Shown here piece by piece: positions 15,187-23,132 of a stretch of 24,804 nucleotides of DNA. The stretch comes from JBJXGC01 sp046154545. Lineage in GTDB: Bacteria > Chloroflexota > Dehalococcoidia > Tepidiformales > Tepidiformaceae. Each line of letters starts with the position of its first letter. The first letter of the stretch is position 1. The translations under genes were made by a program, and so were the position numbers. Where the stretch lies: contig JBJXGC010000035.1 of assembly GCA_046154545.1 (NCBI GenBank), positions 1 to 24,804 of the forward strand, given 5' to 3'. The notes beneath the pieces were generated by a model. That model saw only the letters and a list, made by a program, of their open reading frames with translations. It was not told the origin of the DNA and did not search any database.

Positions 15187-16048
15187 GCGTGCGCACGAAT
15201 GAGGGGCTGAGCGTCCCCCGGGCGACTTCGGCGACGGGGCCCTTCATCGTGAGCCCGTAGGCCGCATCGACATCGATCCGCAGCTTCCCCCCGGGCATCG
15301 CCACCGTCACCGGCGACCGGACGAGGCCGAGCCGGACAGCCGCGCTCGCCGCCGCGCAGGATGACGACCCCGAGGCCTCGGTCTCGCCCGCCCCGCGCTC
15401 CCAGATGAGGATGAAGATCTCCCGGGGCCCGGTTGGGACGGCGAGCTGGACGTTGGTGCGCCGGGGGAAGATCTCGTGGTTTTCCAGGGCGGGGCCGAGT
15501 TCGAGGAGGTCGGCCCGGGTCCACGCTTCGCCTGCGGGCTTGAAGACCACGCAGTGCGGGTTGCCAACGCTGACGCCCGTGAACACGAGGTCCCGTCCCG
15601 CGGCCGTGATCGGCTCCTGGATGAGTTCGCTGACGTCACGGCTGCAGGGCAGTGCGCGCGGGTCGAACGTCGCCGTCCCCATCGCGACCGTGGCGCTGCC
15701 CGCGTCGCCGTGCTTGTCCAGGTGCAAATCGATCGTGACCAGCCCGCCCTTCGTATCGACCGTGAACCGCTCCGTTGTCACGAGACCGGTGGCGTGGAGG
15801 TAGCGCGCGAAGATCCGCAGGCCGTTGCCCGATTTCTCCGCCTCGCTGCCATCCGGGTTGTAGATGCGGAGGCCGAAGTCAGCCCTGGCGGAGGGCGCGG
15901 GGGCGAGGATGCCGTCGCTGCCGAGGCCGAAGTGGCGGTCACAGATGGCGCGGATATTGGCGGGTGTGAGTTTGAAGCTCAGCGCGGCCGGGTCCATGAC
16001 GAGGTAGTCGTTGCCGAGGCCATGGCCGCGAAAAAAGGCGTTCTGCAC
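15149..16048 (-). CDS. DapF-like epimerase with serine at both catalytic cysteine positions
   Basis: A 299-residue protein of the diaminopimelate epimerase fold, with two similar halves. Family landmarks are G-L-G-N-D-Y-L-V (11-18), D-R-H-F-G-L-G-S-D-G (37-46), N-P-D-G-S-E-A-E (64-71), V-G-N-P-H-C-V-V-F (161-169) and E-R-G-A-G-E-T (217-223). True DapF uses two cysteines, in C-G-N-G-x-R and A-C-G-T-G; here they read S73-G-N-G-L-R and A-S226-G-S-S. Cofactor-free racemisation by the Cys-Cys mechanism is therefore doubtful, and the substrate may differ. GTG 16048 is used as start because GGAG lies seven bases upstream and the homology begins there. The last residues derive from a heptanucleotide repeat. 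Confidence 0.85.
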   Translation of the reverse strand: MQNAFFRGHGLGNDYLVMDPAALSFKLTPANIRAICDRHFGLGSDGILAPAPSARADFGLRIYNPDGSEAEKSGNGLRIFARYLHATGLVTTERFTVDTKGGLVTIDLHLDKHGDAGSATVAMGTATFDPRALPCSRDVSELIQEPITAAGRDLVFTGVSVGNPHCVVFKPAGEAWTRADLLELGPALENHEIFPRRTNVQLAVPTGPREIFILIWERGAGETEASGSSSCAAASAAVRLGLVRSPVTVAMPGGKLRIDVDAAYGLTMKGPVAEVARGTLSPSFVRTLKAKSQEPRAKS

Positions 16049-16115
16049 AGCTGTCTCCGGAAGTGGTGCGCGCGATTGTACCGCCCGGCTCCCGTGCGAT
16101 CGGGCCGCCGAGCGG

Positions 16116-17372
16116 TCAGCTACCCGTGTGGCTCGAAAGCGCCGCTGGCTCCGGCGCCGCACCCGATCGCATCGCCCGTTCAGCCGCAACGAAGAGCACG
16201 GTGATCCCTACCACGATCGCGCCACTGACGGCGATCGTGTTGCGCTCACCGATGGCGTCGGCAAGCACGCCGATCGGGAGCGCGACGACGCTCGACACCG
16301 CGAACGCGAGGAAGGTGAGCGATACCACCCGCCCGAAGTAGGCCGGGTCGGTGAGGTGCGAGACGAGGGCGCCGTTCAGGGTCTGGAAACCGCCGCCCCC
16401 GGCGCCGATGAGCAGCATCAGGACCATGAGCACCCAGTAGCTCGGGGTGAACCCGGCGGCCAGCAGGGAGAGCCCGAAGACCAGGCACATGGCGGTGTAG
16501 AGCACGCCCGCCCGGGCCGAATCGGCGCGGGAGGCGACGGCGAGGCTCGCCGCAAACCCGCCGACCGCGTTGGCGATGAGCAGCCAGGTGATCTGCGAGG
16601 CGTCGCGGTGGAGCTCGTTCTGGACGAGGCCCGGGAGCACGGCCGTGTAGGTGAAGCCCACCGCGATCGTCAGGATGTATGAAGGCACGAGGAGGTTGAT
16701 CCGGGGCGTGCGGGCGACGTAGCGGATACCGCTCCAGATCTCGGGGAGGACCGCACGGGTCGTGCCGGAGGGCTTCGTCGCCGGCATGAGGTAGGTCGCG
16801 ACCATTGCCGCCAGGTAGAGGCCGGTCATGAGGTAGAAAGCGCCCGCGGCGCCGACGACGTCCACGGCGAGGAAAGCGGCGGCGATGAGCGGCGCAAGCA
16901 CCCGGGAGAGGTTGAGGGCTACCTGGCTGAGCGCTACCGCGTTGCCGCGGCGGGTGGGGGCAACCAGCTCGACCATGAGCCCCTGGCGGGCGGGGCCGAG
17001 GAACGAGAACGCGGCGCCAATCATGAACGAGCCCGCGACAAGCCAGGGGACGGAGATGAGCCCAGCGCTGAGCATCACCGCCAGGCCGAGGAAGCTCAGC
17101 GTGATCAGGGCCTGGCAGACGAAGATCACCAGCCGCTTCGAGAGCCGGTCGGCAAGGGCGCCGCCGAACGGTCCGAGCACCATCTGGGCGACGCCCTGCC
17201 CGGCGACCACCCAGCCGACGCCACTGTTCGTGCCGCTGAGGTCGAAGGCGACCACCGCCTGCACGGGCAGGGACATGAAGAACGCGATGAAGGCGAGAAA
17301 CGCCCCCGCCCAGAGGATGCGGAAGTCCCGGTTCTGAAACGCCGCGAAGGTGTCACCAAAGACCCGGTTCAC
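16116..17372 (-). CDS. MFS transporter, probable drug/metabolite exporter
   Basis: A 418-residue membrane protein with about 12 hydrophobic segments in two groups. It resembles the MFS_3/EntS-type exporters: N-terminal F-Q-N-R-D-F-R-I-L-W-A-G and the signature loop G-P-F-G-G-A-L-A-D-R-L-S-K-R after the second helix. The C-half repeats it as L-P-I-G-V-L-A-D-A-I-G-E-R. The substrate is unknown. The start is GTG 17372 without a good SD. It lies 38 bases downstream of the ABC permease gene and 67 bases upstream of the DapF-like gene, all on one strand, so it may share a transcript with them. Confidence 0.9.
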   Translation of the reverse strand: MNRVFGDTFAAFQNRDFRILWAGAFLAFIAFFMSLPVQAVVAFDLSGTNSGVGWVVAGQGVAQMVLGPFGGALADRLSKRLVIFVCQALITLSFLGLAVMLSAGLISVPWLVAGSFMIGAAFSFLGPARQGLMVELVAPTRRGNAVALSQVALNLSRVLAPLIAAAFLAVDVVGAAGAFYLMTGLYLAAMVATYLMPATKPSGTTRAVLPEIWSGIRYVARTPRINLLVPSYILTIAVGFTYTAVLPGLVQNELHRDASQITWLLIANAVGGFAASLAVASRADSARAGVLYTAMCLVFGLSLLAAGFTPSYWVLMVLMLLIGAGGGGFQTLNGALVSHLTDPAYFGRVVSLTFLAFAVSSVVALPIGVLADAIGERNTIAVSGAIVVGITVLFVAAERAMRSGAAPEPAALSSHTGS

Positions 17373-17410
17373 AGGGGCCGAGCTTACGCGGCGGCGGCGG
17401 CCCGGTCACA

Positions 17411-18964
17411 TCAATCCCGAAACGCGAGGGCCATCCGGTCGCGCAGCTCCCAGGTCCAGGGCGTCCGGGCGGGGCGGACGACACCCAACACCACGCCGAG
17501 GATGGGGACCGCCAGCCAGAGCGCCCACCACAGTCCGGATACCGCCGCCGCCACGCCGAGACCGCCGGCGCCAGCGGCGGTCAGCGCGGTGCAGACCGCC
17601 GCCACCCACGAGCGCCCCGACTGCGTGGGCCGTGCCCGCCGGCCAACCTCCTTGACGTGCGCGGATATCACGAACCGCGAAGTCAGGGGGCCGGCGATCG
17701 CGGCGATGAGGAGGGCGAGGACGGCGGCCGGGGCCAGTCCCAGCACCAGCTCCGGGCGGCGGCCGCCGGCGGCGAGGACCGCCAGCGCCGGGACCGTGAA
17801 GACGGCGAAGTAGGACGCGAAGAAGAGCTGCCGGGCCGCCGTCCAGTCCCTGAGGCTGCGGCCACTGGCCAACCAGAGCACGTAGTGACGGGAATCGGCG
17901 CCGTAGAGGTTGTAGAGCCCGGAGATCGGGGCATAAAAGGCGGTCGCGAGGACGATCGTTGCGAACGGCCCTCCCCGAAACGCCAGGGCGAGCGCCGCGA
18001 AGACCACGAACATCAGGGCCGAATGGCGGTAGGCCGGGATCCGGGTCGCTTGCACGGCCATCATCCGGAACATGGTCACAGCCGCGCCCGCATGGCCGAA
18101 CGAGACCGTGCCAGCGTTGAAGCGCGGCAGCCGCATGGACTCACTCAGGCGGCGGAGCCAGGCCGGCGGGCGCCGCGACCGGATGAACGCTGACAGTCCG
18201 ATCATGGCGGCGGCCGCCGCCAGGATCGCGAAGGGAGCCGCTGGTGACCGCGCCCAGGCGAGAAGCGGGAGGGCGAAGAGGTCGATGTCGCCAACGTTGA
18301 ACAGGCGCCCGGCCGCGCTCAGGAGCCAGGGCAACCCGACGAAGAGCAACACGTAGGCGACCCTCAGGACAGCGGCCGCCGCCCCTTCCGTGGCCGTCAT
18401 CGCCCACGACTGGAGGGCGAGAAGGATCTGGCGGAGGCCGACCGCGGCCGCCGGTGCGAGCAAGGCCGAGCACCAACCGGCGGCGTTCAACGGCGATTCG
18501 CCCGCCGCGAGAGTGCTCAGCCAGGGCGCCCAGCCCAACACCGCCACGAACAGCGTCTCGACCGAGAGCAGCTCTTCGCTCACGGCGAGGAAGGCGGCCC
18601 GCCAGCGGCTCAGGGGGACGAGGAGGCGGGCCTCGCCGAGCGGATGGGCGCTGGATTCGGGACGAAGGCGGGCCGCCATGAGCACCATCGCCACACCCAC
18701 CGGCCCGAGAAAGTAGAGCACGGCCACGCGCGCAGGGTCCGCATTCGCATCCAGACTGATGGCGAAGCTCGTGACCAGCGAGCCGACCACGAGGGCTGCG
18801 CCCCCGGCCCCGATCAGCAAGCGCTTGAGCCACCACGAGGCAGGGCTCTCCTGCCGTTGGCAGGCGCTAACCGCCCGCCGGGCGCGGAGCACGGCGCGCA
18901 ACTGGGTGACGAAGGCCGGGCGGTTGGCGGCGGCCGTTGGCGGACTGCCCGTTGCAGCCGTCAT
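17411..18964 (-). CDS. ABC transporter permease subunit (multi-span membrane protein)
   Basis: A 517-residue, very hydrophobic Ala/Leu-rich protein with about 10-12 membrane segments, starting after a cytoplasmic N-terminus of roughly 50 residues. Its ATG (18964) overlaps the TGA of the upstream ATPase gene in an ATGA, so the two are coupled and the protein is almost certainly the membrane half of that ABC system. I recognise no specific family signature. The long form resembles ABC-2-type exporter membrane subunits. The substrate is unknown; export or membrane stress functions are possible. Confidence 0.82.
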   Translation of the reverse strand: MTAATGSPPTAAANRPAFVTQLRAVLRARRAVSACQRQESPASWWLKRLLIGAGGAALVVGSLVTSFAISLDANADPARVAVLYFLGPVGVAMVLMAARLRPESSAHPLGEARLLVPLSRWRAAFLAVSEELLSVETLFVAVLGWAPWLSTLAAGESPLNAAGWCSALLAPAAAVGLRQILLALQSWAMTATEGAAAAVLRVAYVLLFVGLPWLLSAAGRLFNVGDIDLFALPLLAWARSPAAPFAILAAAAAMIGLSAFIRSRRPPAWLRRLSESMRLPRFNAGTVSFGHAGAAVTMFRMMAVQATRIPAYRHSALMFVVFAALALAFRGGPFATIVLATAFYAPISGLYNLYGADSRHYVLWLASGRSLRDWTAARQLFFASYFAVFTVPALAVLAAGGRRPELVLGLAPAAVLALLIAAIAGPLTSRFVISAHVKEVGRRARPTQSGRSWVAAVCTALTAAGAGGLGVAAAVSGLWWALWLAVPILGVVLGVVRPARTPWTWELRDRMALAFRD

Positions 18965-19725
18965 CCGTCCGCGTCCAGGACGGTCCGCCAGGTCTCCAGC
19001 TCGCGGTCGTCGCCAACCTCAGCGAGAAGCTGCTCGAGGCCCGCGTGCTCGTAGAGCCGGCCCCGCCAGAGCAACCGCACCTCCGTGGCGAGGGGCCGGA
19101 CGTAGGGGAGGATGTGGCTGGAGATGATGGCGGCCGCGCCCGTCTCCCGCACGTAGTCACGCGTGAACTCCGTCAGCTCATGGACCGAAGGCGGGTCGAT
19201 CGCCTCGAACGGCTCGTCGAAGAGCAGGACCTTCGGGCGATGGAGGAGCGCGGCGACGAACTCCACCTTCTTCTTCGTGCCGGCCGAGAGGTTCTTGATC
19301 GCCGTCTTGAAGTGCGGCTCGAGGCGCAGCCGCTCGACCATGGCCGACAGCTCTTCCGCCCCCGCCGGGCCAACGCCGTACATCGCCGAGACGAACTCGA
19401 AGTACTCCAGCGGCCGCAGTTCGTCGATCAGGAGGCGGCCGTTGAGCATCAGCCCGAGGGCGCGGCGGCGCTCCGGGTTCGCGTCGAAATCGACCCACTC
19501 CCCTCCCAGCCAGATCGCCCCCGAGTCCGGCGGAAGGATCCCGGCGAGGACGCTCAGGAGCGTTGTCTTGCCGGCCCCGTTCGGGCCGACGAGGCCGACG
19601 ATGGTGCCGCTGGCGAGGCCGACCGTGACCCGATCGAGCACCCGGACGGCGCCGAAGCTCCGCGAAAGGTCGCGTCCGTAGAGGAGCCAGTCCTCACCGG
19701 GGTGGGCATGATCGGTGGCTGACAT
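18961..19725 (-). CDS. ABC transporter ATP-binding protein (exporter type)
   Basis: A 254-residue single ABC ATPase. Walker A is G-P-N-G-A-G-K-T-T (47-55), the signature is L-S-A-G-T-K-K-K (146-153), Walker B is V-L-L-F-D-E-P (166-172) and the switch His is 204 in S-S-H-I-L. The Q-loop glutamine appears to be Asn95 (G-L-M-L-N), a mild oddity. It is of the ABC-2 exporter type. ATG 19725 is chosen because the family's N-terminus starts there. The open frame to 20274 beyond it is the ribD region in another frame and is rejected. No strong SD is visible. It overlaps the permease gene by four bases. Confidence 0.92.
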   Translation of the reverse strand: MSATDHAHPGEDWLLYGRDLSRSFGAVRVLDRVTVGLASGTIVGLVGPNGAGKTTLLSVLAGILPPDSGAIWLGGEWVDFDANPERRRALGLMLNGRLLIDELRPLEYFEFVSAMYGVGPAGAEELSAMVERLRLEPHFKTAIKNLSAGTKKKVEFVAALLHRPKVLLFDEPFEAIDPPSVHELTEFTRDYVRETGAAAIISSHILPYVRPLATEVRLLWRGRLYEHAGLEQLLAEVGDDRELETWRTVLDADG

Positions 19726-19804
19726 TGGTGACGGGAAGCGTACTACCACAGACGCGATCTTCGGCAGTTCGTGCCCCGGGCCGGAGGCGCCGCCGGCAGC
19801 GGCC

Positions 19805-20908
19805 TCAGGGCGACCACTCGCCGACGTAGCCACGGACGAGGACGTCGCCGCCGGCCATCTCGACGGCCGGGTCGCGCAGGCGCCAGGCGGCGCTGAGCGC
19901 ATCTGACCCCGCCCCGCCCACGGCCGGGCGGGCGCGGTCACCGCCGATGACGAGGGGCGCGAGGAACGCCCAGAGCTCATCCACATGGCCGCCGTCAAAG
20001 AGCGAGCCCAGGACCGTGCCACCCCCCTCCGCCCAGACCGAGAGGATGCCGCGCTGACCGAGCACGCCGAACAGCTGGTCGAGGTCGAGTCCGCCATCCC
20101 GGTGTTCGCAGTCGAGGATCTGGGTGCCGGTGGCGGCGACCGCCTTGCGCCAGGCCGCGGGCGCGCCGGCCGAGGTGACCATGATCCGCGGCCCCGGCCC
20201 CTCCAGGGTGCGGGCGCCCGGCGGGGTGCGGCCGCGTCCATCGAGGATGACGCGGGCCGGCTGCCGGGGGGCAAGCTCCCCGCCCGGGCGGGCGGTCAGG
20301 GCCGGGTCGTCGGCGATGACCGTTCCACTGCCAACGAGGACTGCGTCCACCCAGGCGCGCTGCCGGTGGCCGAGGTCGCGGGCGGCGTCCCCGGTGATCC
20401 ACTGGGAATCACCGGTGCGGGTGGCCGTGCGCCCATCCAGGCTCGCCGCGAACTTCGCGATGACGTAGGGACGCCCGGTCCGGCGATGCTTGATATAGGG
20501 CCGGAGAAGGGCCGTGGCCTCGTCCCCGCCATCGCCGACCTCGACCTCGACGCCAGCCGCCCGAAGGTGAGCGATCCCTCGGCCGCGGACGTTCGGGTCG
20601 GGGTCTTCAAGGGCCACCACGACCCGCCGGAGGCCCGCCTCGACGATCGCCTCGGCGCAAGGTGGTGTCCGCTTCCCGGGGAACGGGGCACAGGGCTCGA
20701 GCGTAATGTAGAGGTCGGCGCCGCGAGCCGGCCCGGCCGCAAGGGCCGCGGCCTCTGCGTGCTGCCCACCCGGCGGCCGCGTCCCTCCCGTGGCCACCAC
20801 CGCCCCGTCGCGGACAACGACCGCGCCGACCCACGGGTTCGGACTGGTGTGCCCACGCACGGCCCGGGCCGCCTCGATCGCCGCCAGCATGAACCGTGAG
20901 GCGGTCAC
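19805..20908 (-). CDS. ribD: bifunctional riboflavin biosynthesis protein RibD (deaminase/reductase)
   Basis: A 367-residue two-domain protein. Residues 1-145 are the zinc deaminase, with H50-A-E52 and P-C73...P-P-C84 as zinc and proton-shuttle residues. Residues about 147-367 are the NADPH-dependent reductase, starting R-P-Y-V-I-A-K-F-A-A-S-L-D-G-R and including G-S-G-T-V-I-A-D-D-P. It carries out the second and third steps of riboflavin synthesis from the GTP-derived pyrimidine. In the zinc loop A-P-F-P-G-K-R replaces the more usual short His-Gly-Arg segment. The start is GTG 20908, ten bases after the DinB-like stop; ATG 20890 is an alternative. No other rib genes and no FMN riboswitch are seen nearby. 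Confidence 0.94.
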   Translation of the reverse strand: MTASRFMLAAIEAARAVRGHTSPNPWVGAVVVRDGAVVATGGTRPPGGQHAEAAALAAGPARGADLYITLEPCAPFPGKRTPPCAEAIVEAGLRRVVVALEDPDPNVRGRGIAHLRAAGVEVEVGDGGDEATALLRPYIKHRRTGRPYVIAKFAASLDGRTATRTGDSQWITGDAARDLGHRQRAWVDAVLVGSGTVIADDPALTARPGGELAPRQPARVILDGRGRTPPGARTLEGPGPRIMVTSAGAPAAWRKAVAATGTQILDCEHRDGGLDLDQLFGVLGQRGILSVWAEGGGTVLGSLFDGGHVDELWAFLAPLVIGGDRARPAVGGAGSDALSAAWRLRDPAVEMAGGDVLVRGYVGEWSP

Positions 20909-20918
20909 GCGGCGGCCG

Positions 20919-21401
20919 TCACCGGCCGACGCCGGCCTTCCAGAGGTCGCGCAGGAGCCCGGCCTGACCAGTGTGCTCCTTCAGGTGGCCCATGGCGTGG
21001 ATGAGCAGCTCCGCGCCGGAGGGGAAGCGTGTGCTACCGCCGAGGGCCCAGGAAGCCTGCGCGGTCAAGGCCGCATCGCTGCCACGCGCCAGGGCCGCCT
21101 CGATCTCCGGGAGTGCGGCCGCAATCTCGCCACGGAGCACCTCAGGCGTGGTGCCGCTGGCCGCGAAGGCCTCGGCCCGGTCGTTCGCCATGTAGGCCGC
21201 GCGGTCCGGTTCGAGCCCCGCGGCCGTAGCCGAGAGGAACCGCGTGGCCGTGAGGCCATGCCGGACGAGCACAGCCAGGCTGTTCGCTTCCGCGAAGGGC
21301 CGCCAGTCCGCCGCTTCCGCGGGCAGGTCGTCGAGGAGCTGCGTGAGGTCACCGAGGGTGGCTCGAAGGACATGGGTGGCGGCTTCGTAGGTAGGGTGCA
21401 T
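20919..21401 (-). CDS. DinB-like four-helix protein
   Basis: A 160-residue, mostly helical protein with the histidine arrangement of DinB/YfiT-like metal-binding bundles: His48 (V-R-H-G-L) and His135/His139/His143 in H-A-M-G-H-L-K-E-H. Many members are thiol transferases or of unknown role; the name does not imply DNA polymerase. It is the first gene of a minus-strand run and ends ten bases before ribD. There is no SD. TATCCT (21408-21413) lies six bases before the ATG, so the mRNA may be leaderless. Confidence 0.8.
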   Translation of the reverse strand: MHPTYEAATHVLRATLGDLTQLLDDLPAEAADWRPFAEANSLAVLVRHGLTATRFLSATAAGLEPDRAAYMANDRAEAFAASGTTPEVLRGEIAAALPEIEAALARGSDAALTAQASWALGGSTRFPSGAELLIHAMGHLKEHTGQAGLLRDLWKAGVGR

Positions 21402-21446
21402 CGGCCAAGGATAAAGGAACGGCGCCTGTCTGCCGATGATAGGGCT

Positions 21447-21510
21447 GTGATGTCCGGCTGTGGCTGTGGTAGCTGGGACGTGGCGCGGGGGTTGCCCCGC
21501 GGGACATCAC
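21447..21510. other. stem-loop element A
   Basis: GTGATGTCC (21447-21455) pairs with GGACATCAC (21502-21510). Stacked directly on the right arm is CGCGGGG (21484-21490) / CCCCGCG (21495-21501) with a GTTG loop. A 28-base one-sided bulge (21456-21483) contains GGCTGTGG twice in tandem. The function is unknown. Confidence 0.55.
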
Positions 21511-21514
21511 CTTC

Positions 21515-21585
21515 GTGAGCCGGGATGAGCCCGCCGGATAGCCTCCCACCCTGGCTTCCTCCGGCGGACCCTCATCCCGGCTCAC
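21515..21585. repeat. stem-loop element B, 15-bp perfect inverted repeat (REP- or MITE-like)
   Basis: GTGAGCCGGGATGAG (21515-21529) is the perfect reverse complement of CTCATCCCGGCTCAC (21571-21585). Nested inside are CCGCCGGA (21531-21538) / TCCGGCGG (21560-21567) and AGCC/GGCT, giving a nearly continuous 71-nt hairpin. There is no U-run. One end supplies the stop codon of the truncated frame next to it, which suggests an inserted element. Confidence 0.65.
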
Positions 21586-21713
21586 GACTTCTCAACCGCT
21601 GCCCGGGCAATCATCAGCATCCCGCTCGGCACGAACCCGAAGCTGTCGAGGCTGGCGAACATCGGCTCGAACTCGGGCAGGGCGGAATAGTCGAACGGCT
21701 CCGCCGTTGGCAT
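21582..21713 (-). pseudogene. truncated carboxymuconolactone decarboxylase/AhpD-like N-terminus
   Basis: A 43-codon frame starts at ATG 21713 with GGAG six bases upstream and ends at TGA inside hairpin element B. The residues P-E-F-E-P-M-F...F-G-F-V-P-S-G-M-L-M-I-A-R resemble the N-terminal helix of carboxymuconolactone decarboxylase-like proteins (G-F-V-P-N-x-x-x-x-x-A). The catalytic C-x-x-C region and the rest of the domain are absent, and nothing downstream restores them. I read it as a gene remnant cut off at the hairpin. A genuine 43-residue small protein is the alternative. The family call rests on a short match. Confidence 0.45.
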
Positions 21714-21814
21714 CGCCGAACTCCGTAGGACTTCCCGGGGCGCTATCCTACGCCAGGCCCGCCGGCCGGGGGCGGTCGCATCATGTACGCTGGCGCCCGG
21801 CCCAGGAGGATCCC

Positions 21815-22636
21815 ATGCGGTTCGATTCCCTCGTCACCCCACCTGACTACGTGCACGGCCGCCAGGACGCCATCTGGCTCCTGGTCGGGCAGGGCACCGT
21901 CCTCGTCCACACCGAAAGCGGCCATCCACCGGAGATGGCCCACCCGCGCGAACTCGGCGTCGAGCCCGACCACGAACACTTCCTCGGCCTCCTGGAAGGC
22001 CAGCCCGTCTGGGCGGGCGGCATCGACCGCATCGACGCGGCCTTCGACGGCCTCCGCTTCGAGAACCTCTACGCGCTCTTTGGCCAGGTGTCCGAGCAGC
22101 TCTGGGCGCTCGCCGGGAAGGCCGTCCAGATCGCCGAATGGCACCGCACCCACCAGTTCTGCGGCCGCTGCGGCGAGCAGACCGAGCCGGCCCGGAACGA
22201 ACGGGCGCGGAAGTGCCCCTCCTGCGGGCTCCTCAACTTCCCCCGGCTCTCCCCGGCCGTAATCACGGCCGTGGAGAAGGACGACCAGATCCTCCTCGCC
22301 CGGGGCGCCCTCTTCCGCGGCCCGATGTTCAGTGTGCTGGCCGGGTTCGTTGAGCCGGGCGAGACGCTGGAGGAGTGCGTGGCCCGCGAGATCCGCGAGG
22401 AGGTCGGCGTGGAAGTGACCGACATCCGCTACCACTCAAGCCAGCCCTGGCCGTTCCCGAACTCCCTCATGCTCGGCTTCCAGGCCAAGTGGAAGAGCGG
22501 CGAGATCACCCCGGACCCCACCGAGATCCTCGAGGCAGACTGGTACGGCGCGGACTCGCTCCCCAACATCCCCGGGGGCATCAGCATCGCCCGGCGCTTG
22601 ATCGACGACTGGCTCGCCCGGCGGAAGGGCGGCTGA
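21815..22636 (+). CDS. nudC: NAD(H) pyrophosphatase / RNA deNADding enzyme NudC
   Basis: A 273-residue Nudix hydrolase with the full NudC layout. There is an N-terminal domain (1-110), a zinc ribbon with Cys116, Cys119, Cys134 and Cys137, and a Nudix box at 177-199 (G-F-V-E-P-G-E-T...R-E-I-R-E-E-V-G). The NudC-specific S-Q-P-W-P-F-P-N-S follows at 209-217. NudC splits NADH and removes NAD caps from RNA, using divalent metal. ATG 21815 has AGGAGGA four to five bases upstream. The open frame from 21707 is not needed. The gene stands alone on the plus strand. Confidence 0.96.
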   Translation: MRFDSLVTPPDYVHGRQDAIWLLVGQGTVLVHTESGHPPEMAHPRELGVEPDHEHFLGLLEGQPVWAGGIDRIDAAFDGLRFENLYALFGQVSEQLWALAGKAVQIAEWHRTHQFCGRCGEQTEPARNERARKCPSCGLLNFPRLSPAVITAVEKDDQILLARGALFRGPMFSVLAGFVEPGETLEECVAREIREEVGVEVTDIRYHSSQPWPFPNSLMLGFQAKWKSGEITPDPTEILEADWYGADSLPNIPGGISIARRLIDDWLARRKGG

Positions 22637-22792
22637 GGGACTGGAGGCGAGCACGGATGGCCGTTGGCCAGAGTGACGGACGAACACTGTCCCGAATCCG
22701 AACGCCCTACTCCCTCGCCCGCCGCAGCCGGAGGCAAGTACGGCCAGCGGACCAGAGTGAGGGATGAAAAGGCCTGGTCTGCTGCTCCGGCT

Positions 22793-22822
22793 CCCCCTCG
22801 CCCCGCGCACGGGGAGAGGGGG
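22793..22822. other. GC-rich hairpin (REP-like)
   Basis: CCCCCTC (22793-22799) pairs with GAGGGGG (22816-22822), and CCCCG (22801-22805) with CGGGG (22810-22814), around a CGCA loop with one G-A mismatch. Sequences of this style recur between genes in many GC-rich genomes. It may act as a bidirectional terminator between nudC and the convergent phosphotransferase gene. Confidence 0.55.
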
Positions 22823-22828
22823 CAGGGG

Positions 22829-23057
22829 GTGAGGGCCGCGACGGCCATGCGGAGCCCAACGGAGCCCCGAGCCTGCCCCCTGACTACGAGTTTTCAGACC
22901 AGAGGGCCGGGGTGAGGGCCCCAGCGGCCACGCGGAGCCCAACGGAGCCCCGAGCCCGCCCCGTGAGGACGAGTTTTCAGACCAGAGGGCGGCGTGAGGG
23001 CTGCAGCGGCCACGCGGAGCCTCTATCGATCGACGTGTTTTTCAGACCAGGGGCGGG
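22829..23057. repeat. three direct repeats of about 83 bp
   Basis: Copies start with GTGAGGG at 22829, 22912 and 22994 (spacing 83 and 82), and the third is shortened to about 64 bases. Shared blocks are GCGGCCACGCGGAGCC and TTTTCAGACCAG (22891, 22974, 23039). An inverted CTGGTCTG lies at 22774-22781. There are only three units and no unique spacers, so it is not a CRISPR array. Confidence 0.85.
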
Positions 23058-23132
23058 CGGACGGGGCGGCGCAGCGGACCGATAGACCGTCGCCAGCCGC
23101 TGTCCGGCATCCAGCGGCCGTGACGGCCGCGG

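Larger units (their letters stand above)
21402..21814. other. 413 bp region between the DinB-like gene and nudC
   Basis: It contains the DinB-like promoter region (21408-21413), two large hairpins (21447-21510 and 21515-21585), a truncated carboxymuconolactone-decarboxylase-like reading frame (21582-21713) and the nudC upstream region with its SD (21804-21810). No RNA gene class is recognised. Confidence 0.6.
22637..23132. other. 496 bp gene-free, repeat-rich region
   Basis: No coding region is supported. The stretch holds a long G/C hairpin (22793-22822) and a run of 82-83 bp direct repeats (22829-23057). Weaker relatives of the repeat lie upstream, with CCAGAGTGA near 22663 and ACCAGAGTGAGGG near 22750. 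Confidence 0.7.

Noticed and set aside
19726..20274. N-terminal extension of the ABC ATPase frame
   Set aside because: It is the ribD region out of frame, with a low-complexity Arg/Ser/Pro translation. The ABC domain begins just after ATG 19725.
22829..23057. CRISPR array
   Set aside because: Only three contiguous, degenerating copies of about 83 bp with no spacers and no cas genes.
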